Positions 22,767 through 33,400 of a stretch of DNA of 64,000 nucleotides are shown here, in pieces. Below the pieces are notes generated by a model that was not told where the DNA came from, did not search any database, and was given only the letters and a program-made list of their open reading frames with translations. Where the stretch lies: the NCBI RefSeq assembly GCF_900496995.4, contig NC_044012.1, forward strand, positions 22,668,759 through 22,732,758, read 5' to 3'. This DNA is from Aquila chrysaetos chrysaetos (taxonomy: Eukaryota > Chordata > Aves > Accipitriformes > Accipitridae). The translations under genes were made by a program, and so were the position numbers. Numbering within the stretch: position 1 is the first letter of the stretch; the number at the start of each line of letters is the position of its first letter.

Positions 22767-24863
22767 TCACCAGGGCACGACCTTCCCTTGCCAGTCCAAG
22801 AAGGTGCCGGTGTCCTTCTCAGCAAGGGAGGAGAGCACGTTCAGCATCCCTCGCACGCTGGCGTCCACTGTCACGGCGGGCTGTGGGGCAGAGGAGGGGA
22901 GGCAGCCTGTGCCCAAAGCCTGGCTAAGGGCTGCCCTGGAGCAGCTGGGGCCAGGGGAAGGAGACGCTCGAGGGCATGGGGAAAGCCGCCAGCCCGAGGC
23001 AGAGGGGCCGAGCGGGGAGGCGAGGGGGTGGGAGCACCAGGCACCCGGGGCCAGGGCAGGAGGAGGTGCCCAGGCAGGGATGGGGCAGGCGGGGAGGTCG
23101 TGGTCAGGGGCTCAGGGCAGCAGCTCCCTCCTCTGGAAAATCAGCAGAGGGGCTCTGCTGGACCCGCCATGGTGAAACTCCTACCGTCTGTCCGATGGAG
23201 CCCCCCATGTCGGTTTGCACCCAGCCAGGGTGGAGAGCAGCGCAGAGGATGCCATGCTCCCGGTACCCCAGGGACTGGCACTTGGTCAGCATGTTCAGAG
23301 CAGCCTGCGGGGAGACAGGGCAGGGATGGCCGTGGGAGGGGATGGGTGGCTGCAAGGGGACACATGCAGACCCCGCAGCAGGGACAGGGCAGGGGAAGCA
23401 AATCTGTCCCCAGCATGGCGTGGCGGTACCTTGCTGCAGCGGTACGAGACAATTTGCATCAGATCCCAACCAGAGGGAGAAGCGATGGAGCCCCCATAGC
23501 TGGACATGTTGATGATGGCTGCCTTGCTGCAGCTCAGCGCTGAGCCCGGGCTCCCCTGGGCAGCCTTCTTCAGCAAGGGCAGGAACGCCTGCGAGGAGAA
23601 AGAGAAGACAGGGGCACACACACAGGAGGTGGCACAGGGGAGAGGACCAGCTCCTTCCACAACGGCTACGTTGGCACCAGCACTAGAGCATCCTCCCTCC
23701 TCTTCCCACTGCCCCAGCCCACCAGGTTCCAGCTCTTGAGCTCCAGCCTGCAGCTCCACAAGCTTCTTGTTGAGCGAGAGCCCATCGGGCCTCAGAGCGG
23801 AGGCAGGACCCTCTCACACTAGCTCTTTGTGCCCCCCTGGGACAGTCCAGCTCAGTTGAGGGTCTCACCTGGCCCAGCAGCAGGGGCCCAACTGTGTTGG
23901 TGGTGTAAATCCGTGTCATGTTCTCCAGCGTCTCATTATCAAGTGAGTTCAGCTTGGTGATTCCAGCATTGTTGATGAGGAGGTTCAGCCCTGAGCCCCC
24001 CAGGTGCTCCCCAACTCTGGCTGCAGCTGCCTTGATGCTGGCAGGGTCAGTGACTTCTGCAGAGCCAACAAAGGGCAGGTCAGTGCCCACACCCCTGTGG
24101 TGACTTGGAGGCCCTTGTGTCCCCCCAGGGACATGGCCTCGGGGCTGGCCATGGGCAGGAGGGATGGCAGTGCCCAGTGTCCCTGCAGGCACCAGCCCCT
24201 TGGCACAGCTCCCTCATGGTGCGGGGCTCCCCAGGTGTGCGCAGCGCCTGGGCACTCTCCAGGGGAACCGGGGTGAGGGACTCCCCACCTCGGGGCACCT
24301 ACCGAGTGGGATGATGACCAGGTTGGGGTGCTTGGATGCCAAATTCTGTAACTCCTGCAAGAGAGGGGACCATGTGGGCACAGCGAGGGAGGAGAGGCTG
24401 TGCAGAGGCTCAGCCTTTCCCAGGCAAAGCCTGTGTCGCTCTGTCTCTGTCCCTGCACCACCTCATGCCCAGCACCCTGCTCTGGCTGCCCTGCTCCCAA
24501 TGGATGGGGCTCCATGCCTCCCACATGCTCCACGTGCCACTGTCACCTCTGCACATCCCATGCACAGCTGGTCCCATAGCCGTCCCAGCCTGGCTGCCCT
24601 GTGCTGTGGGTGCCTGTCTGTAGCTTGAGCCCTTTGCAAACCCCCTCCCTGCTCCGACCTGCTGCCCTGTCCCTTTGTCCCCCAGCGCAACCCACTGCAT
24701 CCCAGCCCAGCCTCACCTGCACTCGCTGTCCCTTGGGGTCCCGACAAGCTGCAAAGACCCATGCGGGTGGGCTTGGCATCCCCAGGAACTGCCGCACAAG
24801 CCCCAGGCCAATTCCCCGGTTGGCCCCAGTCACCAGAACAGAACAGACCCGAAGCCCTGCCAT
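22767..24863 (-). CDS. C-factor-like short-chain dehydrogenase/reductase, copy 2
   Basis: This is a paralogue of the plus-strand gene at 16095-22026, from the same family and also of unknown substrate. Six coding exons: 24863-24717, 24354-24303, 24056-23869, 23588-23430, 23304-23185, 22880-22767, total 780 bases, 259 residues plus stop. TGANRGIG is at residues 12-19, NNAG at 95-98, a Ser of SSYGGS at 159-163, catalytic Tyr178 and Lys182 in YRCSK, then HPGWVQTDMG and the C-terminal VPW. Exons 2, 3, 4 and 6 have exactly the lengths of copy 1 (52, 188, 159, 114). Exons 1 and 5 differ by 3 and 9 bases, so the splice phases are identical. The catalytic set is intact, so it is probably an active enzyme rather than a relic. 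Introns here are all under 400 bases. Confidence 0.92.
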
Positions 24864-25500
24864 GCTGCTCCGTCCACTGCTGCACTACTCTTGCCCTGAC
24901 TCTGCAGGTGCCTTTTGCTACTTGGTTATTTCACATTTTCCCACGAGAGCTTGCATCAGCCTGTGGCTCTAGGAAATTCTCTGCCTGTGCCCCAGGCTCT
25001 TGGCTGTGGTCCATACCCATGACCCACCCTTCCCAGCAGCTGAGGAATGACGCAAAGGGAGCCGAGTGTCCTGCCCAGGCAGGGAATGCCCTGGGCTGGA
25101 TGTCTGGAGAGCTGCTCTTTGTACCTTCCCTGCTCCACCAAACCTGAGCTGCTCAATTATCAGGGCCAGTGCTACCCCTGTTCCTCCACCGAGATGCCCC
25201 CTCCCACCGCCACCCTCTCTCTTGGGACACCAGGCTCTGTCCCTCCTCTCGCCTGAGGTTAGGCAGGCAAGGGTGGACTTGCTGACCCAGTGCAGCGCAG
25301 TTTTTTGGCCTTAATTTGTGCAAAGACAAAGCCAGGGTCAGGGATGGAGCAGCCAGGACAGGCAAGTGTCCCTTGGCCACCACAACAGGCTGAAAAACCT
25401 AGAAACCCTTCAGGACTGCTTGGAAACCCTCCAGAGCTGCCTGAAGCAACCCATTCCTCAGGGTCTGCTCTAACAACAGCTATAGTATTTAAGTTGTAAG
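24864..25500. other. Upstream region of SDR copy 2
   Basis: This is the presumed promoter and 5' UTR of the minus-strand SDR gene. It has no strong CpG island and no recognisable coding sequence. Confidence 0.5.
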
Positions 25501-26180
25501 TGTGATAGAAGGATAAAATTCAGTTTCGCCCCCCAGGTATAACTGTGATGTGGCCGGGAATCGGGGCTGTGCCCCGGCACACACAGAGCACACAACGGAC
25601 ATCCACTCCCAGAGTGGTCCAGGTACTCCCCAGCTCGTTCCTGCAGTGGCAAGGCACTGGACCTACCCACGGACTGAACTCCCAGCTGCCTTCCAAGGAA
25701 AACATCTGATGGGTGGATACAGCTTTGGGACAAGCCTGAAGATCCCCCAGGAGCTCCTGCTGTGCCTAAAGTCAATGGAGAAGCATCACCTGCATGTCTC
25801 CATGTGCTGATGAACACCCTGTGGGGAGGATCTGGGCATGCCACAGCCTCCCCAGGTGGTTCCTGCTGCAGCGTCACCCGAACTGTGCAGTTTGTAAAAG
25901 CGGAAGATATATTTAAGATAGTTAGGAGATGTTCTGTAGGTAAGATAATTAATAAAAACAGATCAGGCAGGTGATGATGCAGGACCAGGTGGGTGGAAGC
26001 TTGGGGAGTCTCGCCTGCTCCAGCTAGAGATGCTGCTACAAGGACCTTACTGGACAGTAACCAGCCGTCCTGTTCAAGAGATTTGATCCTCCATGCATGT
26101 GCTACCTTATGCAAAGATCCCAATAAATTAGCTTTTTTCTTTAAAAAAAACCCCTGCTGTCTCTACTCTTCTGTGTAACA
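25501..26180 (+). mobile_element. Putative LTR remnant
   Basis: A 680-base block starts TGTGATAG and ends GTGTAACA. It has a TATA-like tatatttaag near 25905 and AATAAA at 26122-26127 about 50 bases before the end, followed by a T/A-rich then pyrimidine-rich stretch, the layout of an LTR. No matching target duplication is visible at the flanks, so boundaries and identity are uncertain. It contains no retroviral coding sequence. Confidence 0.4.
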
Positions 26181-26673
26181 CTAATCCGTCTTGTTGTGGC
26201 ATTTCACCACACTTGCTCCAGCTCACTGACGTAGCCACAGCCTCTGGCCTGGGGATGAAGAGATACTGACTGGATCGACCCATGACTTATGTGGCCTGAT
26301 TTCAGCCCTGACCTGCGCAAGAGGAGGTGTTTGCCATCCCTTCAGCATGTGCCTGAACATTTCCCAGTTTGCTTGCCGGATTTGAGTAGGTAAGCGGCTT
26401 TAATGCCTCAAGAGGAGGCAAAGTGTGTGCAAGCCCGTTGTGGAAGGGTGCTTCTTCCCATGGGCAACCACCCGGGGAGACCCTGGGGCTGCTTAGAGCT
26501 ATTGGAGCCAAACCCAAAGGAAACAATGTGAAAACAAGGTAGTGTTTTGGTGATGGTTTGGCATCATGCGTGAACCACTGAATAGGAAGCGATAACAGAA
26601 AGTTGGCCAAAAAAAAAAGCATGTGTGTGCCCAGAAAAAGCCTGGAGGAGAGCAGAGAGCCTGCTGTGGGCTG

Positions 26674-27212
26674 GGCCTGGGGTTGGGGATGCGGATGGGG
26701 ATGGCGATGGGGATGCAGATGGGAATGGGGCTGGAGATGGGGCTGGGGACGCAGATGGGGTTGGGGCTGGGGATGTGGCTGGGGATGCAGACGGGGATGA
26801 GGTTGGGGATGGGGATGCAGATGGATGGGGTTGCAGACGGGGATGAGGTTGGGGATGGGGATGCAGATGGATGGGGATGGGGTTGCGGACGGGGATGGGG
26901 TTGGGACTGGGGATCAGGTTGGGGATGTGGATGGGGATGAGGCTGGGGACAGGGATGCAGATGGATGGGGCTGGGGCTGCGGACAGGGCTGGGGACGGGA
27001 ATACGGAGGGGGCTGGGGTTGGGGCTGGGGATGCAGGTGAGGATGTGGATGGGGATGGCTATGTGTGGATGGGGACGCAGATGTGGATGGGGATGAGGCT
27101 GGGGACAGGGATGCAGATGGTGGGGCTGGGGCTGCGGACGGGCACGGGGACGGGAATGCGGATGGGGCTGAGGATGCAGATGGGGCCGGGGATGCAGATG
27201 GGGCCGGGGCCA
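26674..27212 (+). repeat. G-rich minisatellite upstream of ACD
   Basis: About 540 bases of imperfect units related to ggggatg and ggggatgcagatggatgg, with dozens of GGG or GGGG runs spaced a few bases apart, so G-quadruplex potential on the plus strand is high. It ends about 100 bases before the ACD start codon. Long open frames through it, on either strand, are repeat artefacts. Confidence 0.9.
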
Positions 27213-27471
27213 GGCAGGCTCCGAGAGCCGCTCCGCCCCGGATCCCGGCAGCCCGGCCGCGTTTCCTCTTCCTGGGTCGCGGCCCCGTCTCGCCGCGCTG
27301 CGCGGGACCATGGCGGCGGCGGCGGCGGCGGCGGCGGCCGCCTGTCCCGGCGGGGCGGGCGCGGGGGAGCAGCGGGGCCGGCGGGAGCAGCCGGGGGCGG
27401 CGGCGGGGCCGCGGCAGGTGCTGGGGCCCGGGTGAGGCGGGGGCCGGGGGGCGGTTCGGTAACGGCAGCCC
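27213..27471 (+). promoter_or_regulatory. CpG island and 5' end of ACD
   Basis: A short, extremely CpG-rich segment holding the presumed ACD transcription start, the first coding exon and its donor (27432). No TATA box is evident. Confidence 0.7.
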
Positions 27472-30400
27472 TGCCTGTCCCCGACCCTTGCCTGTCCCCG
27501 ACCCTTGCCTGTCCCAACCCTTGCCTGTCCCAACCCTGCCTGTCCCCAACCCTTGCCTGTCCCCAACCCTTGCCTGTCCCAACCCTGCCTGTCCCCAACC
27601 CTTGCCTGTCCCCAACGCTTCCTGTCCCCAGCCCCTGCCTGTCCCCACCCCTGCCTCTCCCAAACCCCTGCCTCTCCCAAACCCCTGCCTGGCCCAGCCC
27701 CTCTGTACAGCCCTTATCCAGCAAAGAGAGACCCCTTCCCCCTTTTACACTTAAGAGAGCGATGGCTGAGTCCTGGCCACAGGAAAATCTTTATTGGGGG
27801 GTAATAAACAATAAAGGAAGAGGGGGGAAAAAATATCCTGAACTGGATAGGAGACTTACAAAAGGCTTGCCCCAGCCTGCACGCAGCTCCGGAGCTTGTT
27901 GATGTCCCCCCGCCCCCCAACATGAGTGGGATGCTGCAGGACCTGCGTGTCCCAGCAGCACATCTTCCTCGGCACGACTGCCTTAGGATGGGTGTCCTTG
28001 CGGAGAAGTGGGTGGATTTGGGCTGGATTTGAGCCATCTCCTGGGGTTGTGGTTGTATTTGGGGTGCAAAACCATTCCCAGGATGATGAGCTTTGCTGCA
28101 TCCCGCTCTTAGAATTTGGTGCTTTGTCTCTTCTCCCATAGGTTTGTGTTTGAGAATAGGAATATGTCTTCTAAAGTCTACATCCTGCAGCCTTGGATTA
28201 TCAACCTCTTGGTGAATTACGAGCAGCTGGATGCCAGTGAGAATCTCCTGGCCGGGCAGGTCCTGCGGGTAGGTACCAAGAGGGACTTTCCTCAAGTCCT
28301 CCAACAGTGTTTGAAATCCAAATTCCTGGAAGTGTTTAGGAGTCCCCAGTTTGGTGGCTGTGGATGGGCAACCCTTCCTCCTCAAAGTCCCTTTTTTCCT
28401 TTGAGGTGGAGGAGCTTTGCTTTGCCCATTTCTGGCAGCTTTGGCTGACTTTTGCACCTCTGGTAGGTGTGCCCTGCTCTCATCCAAAGAGTTTGCAGTC
28501 TCCAAGATCATATTCTCTCCTAGCCTCGCACTTGCAGACTGCCTTGCCTTCCTCCTCCTCCTCTTTGCATCCTGTCCTTCCTTGTACCGCACCAGTTGAT
28601 GGGTGGTCCTCACAGTGGGTAGCATGAGGCAGAAGCGGGACCTGCTGAGGTGTCTGAAGGGTCATCCTGTCTGATGGTGAGCCTTGGTGGGACCACAGGC
28701 TCATTCTCCCCTGGATGCTGGCTCTTTTGGGAGAGCTTCTTGTGTGATGATTCAGGGCATGGGGCTCTGAGGCACAAAACTTGCTCCTGCGTTGTGCCTG
28801 GAGAGCTTTTTCTGCAGCATTGGTGGTGTCTTTGACATTGGATCTAGCCTACGTGGCAGGAGAGAGCTGTAGTCGGGATTCTTGCCTGTTTGAGGCCTGA
28901 TGGGCAGCAGGAAGGAAGCAGGAGGAAAACAACTGAGCGGAGTCGGTGCTGCTGATCATTAGCTGGAGACTTGGAGGTTTTGGATGAAGATGCAGTGAGA
29001 CAACTGAGTGCACAAGCAGACATGGAACCCTCACAGGCAGGGCATGCGGTTCCTGCCTTGTGATGGGTTGTGGTCATGATCTGGATGCTGGAGAAACCCA
29101 GCTGCAGTGCTGTGGTTTGCTGTTCTCTTGCAGCCTTTGGGTGCTAGTAGCAGCTTCCCACCATGGACAGCATTGTTAGCCATCTCCTAATGTCTTTTGG
29201 GGAAGGAGTTGTTTGAGCCAGCTCAGATGCCTCCTCAGTAACAGAAGCAGGAAGGAGAAAAATGGGTATTGTGATTTAAACAGAAGGAGAGATGAGATGG
29301 GGAGAAAAAAATGACAGCGAGAGAGAGAAGGTCCTGTGGTCCTGTTCCCCATCCCGTCTGAAGATGTGGAGGTGGTGAAATCACTGGTTCCCTACTTGTT
29401 GGCCCAGTCCTCCCTCCCAAGCAGGAGGTCTCTTGTGCCTGGGCTAATAAAGACCCAGCAGTGAATTAGTGGATCCCTGCTCGGGTTCGAGGGATTAATG
29501 GGGAGACTTGCCTCAGTGTGACCACTCTCCAACCTACACCCACTGGAGTCCTCCACAATGAATGAAGGTTGGGAGTGTATCTTGAGCAGCAGAGCCTTTC
29601 TCCAGCTTGCTCTGGGCTCCACCTACACCTGTCTTCCTCTCTATCTGTTTCAGAACTATAACTTCAAAACCTACCCTATTCTTTATCTTGTTTCTTTACC
29701 CAGTTCCATGAGCAGCCCTGCCTGCTGCTGGTACCCGTGCTCTCATGCAGCATGGTTTAAGCCACCCTGCCTCCGCTGGGAATCCAGAGTTGCCCATAGT
29801 GAGTGAGCACGTGGTGGGACTGGCCACTTGCATGCTGGGCTTCTCCCCCCAGGGCAAGGGGACACAGCCAGTGGGGACTGCTAGGTGGCTGAGCTGTGAT
29901 ACCTACAGGAGCAGGATCCTGGTGGCATGGGCATCCTTAAATCCAGCAGCAAGCCTTGTTGGCTTGTACAGGGACTTTATGCAGTGGGATTGGCAGGCTC
30001 TTCTTGTCAGAAGGTCCCAGCTGATGATGACTGGTCTTTTTAGCGTGGTGGGCCCCTATTAAAGGATGTATGCATACCTCTTGTCAAATGGAGGTGGCGT
30101 TCATGCATGATAGGACATGCCTTTTCATGTCCCATCTTCATGCATTGTGTCCCAACGTCACCAGTCAGGTGAATGATGTACATGACATATGTGACCAAAT
30201 CGTGTGTACCAGGAATGAATCCCAGGGCTGTAGGGATTGGGGCAGGCCAGGACTGATCCGTAGCTCCCAGCCCACGGAGCAGGCAGGCATGAGACTTGGA
30301 GGAGCAGTTTACTGCTTCCCTGAGGGGTTGTTTTGACCCAGCATGGACATGGCTTAACACAGGCTCAGGGTTGCTAGACCAGGAACTTCATGCAGAAGAA

Positions 30401-33400
30401 GGGAATGGCTGTAGTGATCCTGCTGGTTACTGCTGCTCTCTGTCTCCCTCTGCTTTGCAGAGGAGCACATGTCTCAAGCCTGCCCAGACCCCTTTTGCCT
30501 GGATTCCTGCTGCTAGTTTGGGTAAAAAAAATGCTTGGTTGTGGCTTCTCTCCCACCTTGCCTTTGACTGCTCTCTTGCACAATGTTGCATGTCCCTTAT
30601 TCTGTCTTGGTGTGGAGCCTGCTCAGTTCAGCCGGGAGGCACAGGCACGTACCGAACCCCTTGGTCTTGGGGTAAGCCTTACCACCTGGCTTCACGGTGA
30701 ATGGTGACCTTCACTCCTAAGAGTCCAGGCTCTCAGCCAGGCATGGTGTCCTGTCCATGTTCATGGGGAAGTCTGTAAGTGAGATGTCTTTTTTTCCCCC
30801 TCCCTGATCTCTTGATAGGTTTTGAGTGACTCAACTGCTCCAGGCCAACCTGGGGTCCTCCAAGATGCTGTCCTACAGGTCTCAGATGGGTCCTACTACA
30901 TCCGTGTGGTCATTACATCCGAAGCTCTGCAGGCAGAGGAAAAGTGGGTTCCACCGTGACTTGGCTGTGGCTGGGACAGCGGTTCTCCACAGCTGCTAGT
31001 GGGGCTCCTGCCTGGTCTTGTTTCAGGTTGTGTTAAGCTAAAGCAATCACAGGGTGGGAAGTCTGCGTGAAAGAGCTGCTAAGAGAAGAAAGCCAGAGTG
31101 CTGGGGCTTGGTGCTCCAGTTTCAGCTAGCTGGGATGGGCAGGGGTCGATGGCAGAAGCTGTGATACCATGTAGATGTGATTAGAAAGGACTAAAGAACC
31201 CATGGGCTTTGTGAAAGGAGCCAGAGCATTAACCGTGGTAGCCTGGGCTGCACCTTCAGTGCTTTCCTCAGTTTCCCCATTCAGACATCCGTAGACTGGC
31301 GGGGTGCTGGTAGCAGAGCCAATGATAAGCAGCAGGAATAAGTTGCAGGAACCAGGAGCCCTTGGTCCCTGATGCTCATGCTGAGATGTGTTCCATCATG
31401 CCCTGGTGTGGTTGGTGTGGCTGTTGGGGGAGCCCCGGTATGTGTCTGGGTGGTCCAGCTCCATTCTTCATCTCTCCAAGATGTTCCTGCTCTGCTCTTT
31501 TTCTAGCACCCACATGCAGCTCAGGCTTTCCAGCCTTATTTGCAGAATTATCGTCTTGCAGAAGTACACGGTGTGTTTCCGGGAGGAGGCCAGGCTGGTG
31601 AGTGCTCTGATGAGTGGAAGCAGCTTGTTCCTTGTCCTTGCTGTGCTTCCTGCATGCTTACCTACTTTGAGTGGCTCCCAGGAGCTGGAGGCAGATGATG
31701 GATGGTCTTTCTTCTTTCCTCTTCATCTGCAGCTCCTGGGAGGGTCTGCAGCAGTTGGCCTGGGCACTGGGGCAGGGGATGGCATGAGCCCACCCTGGGG
31801 ATGTGGTGCATTTCCCCCAGGCTGTTACCTCCTGCGGTTGTGCAGCTACAGGAGATCTGCCTGGACCGCTGGTGGCAGAACTGCCTGCTGTCCCCTTGCA
31901 GGGGTTCAGGAGTGTCCCCATGGCCTCGGGCTGGCCCAGCCTGCTGTGTGGCTCTTGAAGAGCCATCGGCTGATGGAGGAGGGTACAAACCCCCCGTTGA
32001 AGGGGGTTGTCCTTCGTGAGGGGGCCCTTACTTTTGGTTGGAGAGTTGGTGGCAGAGCTGGGGTGTGTGGGGGGGTGTTCGCTGGCCCCGGGGCAGGTGG
32101 GAGCAGAGGTGGGACTGCAGAGGTGCCTTACGGGCTCCGTTTTCCCTGCAGGAGGATTGCGAGTTTTACCTCACGGCCCAGCGTTTCATCGTGCTACCCA
32201 TGGAGAGGCAGAGGTTGGAGTCATCTGATGGGTATGGCCCATGGGGCAGGAAGGGGACTCTGCTCTGGGGGGGGCTTCCTCATCTTCCTGGAGCAACGCT
32301 GACCCTGGGAGTCCTGGTGTGACCTGGTTGTGGTGGGGCTTTTTTGCTCTTTGAAGGAGGAATTGTCTCCATTGCAAGCTGTGAAGGAAGATGGGGATTC
32401 GGAGGGAATCAGTAACCGGCTTCTCTCTTGCTGCAGGAACCAGGAGCCCTCTGTGCTGCAGAAGATAAAGGAGCTCTGGCTGTAAGTATGGGGCTGGCCA
32501 TCACTGGGGAACATATCCAGACACCATGATGAGAGCATGCAGGCTCTGACTGAGGTTAGAGCAGGCTGGCAAGGGCAGGCAGAGGTTATGGCAGCTCCTG
32601 GTTAACCTGTGGGACTCCCTGCCCCAGGATGTGACAGAGCCGAGTAGACCATGCCAAACGAGGTCCTGGTGATGCAGAGAGCTCTCCATCCCCAGCCTCT
32701 TCCTCTGGGCTGGTGGAGCTGGAAGGAAACACCCATGGAGAAATTGTTCCCGCCAGCCGCAGGCAGCGTGGCTGGGTGGGTGAATGCTTGTACAGCTCAT
32801 TCGTCACTCCATACTGGGAGCCCCAACTCTGGAGATCCTCAGGCGTCTCCATCAGTCCATCTCCAGGAACGAGGCTTCCTGATGGGTATTCCTGGGATAC
32901 GGAGCTGAGGTCAGTGGCCAGATCCAGCACCCAGTGTGGAATCCACTACTTCCACAAGCCGCTTCTTCCAAGTCAGGGTGCTCGATCTGCAAGTGAGAGC
33001 TGCAAAGGGCTGCTGACCTGCGTGTGCCCCAGTCCTAACCTAGCTTTGTCTTCTCCTTGGTCATTGCAGGAGGAGTCTCGCTCTGAAGAACGCTCCTAGC
33101 TCAGGTAAAGGATTGTGCAGGGCACACAATGCTCTGGCTGCCTAGTGGGGCTCCTGGCTCTCCTCAGCTTGGTCCGTGTTAGGCAGAGGTAGCACAAACC
33201 TGACCAGATAGCACAAGGCGACATTGCTAAGCCCAAAGCAGGACAAGATGGTGCTGACAGCTAAAGCAGCGTGGGCCATTGCACGCCTGGGCTCATGCTG
33301 CTGCTCCAGGACCTGTGTGGAGAAAGGAAAGATAGTTTCTAGAAGCAAAGAAAATGCAGAATTTTGTGTGTTTCCACAGGTTTCAGAGCACATTACAGTC

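Noticed and set aside
26499-27724. A 393-codon minus-strand frame and several plus-strand frames rich in Pro/His or Gly/Asp
   Set aside because: They are translations of the G-rich and C-rich minisatellites flanking ACD, open in many frames at once.
32516-32680. Possible CR1 fragment in ACD intron 6
   Set aside because: Only a weak resemblance around 'gtgggactccctgccccaggatgt', too diverged to support.
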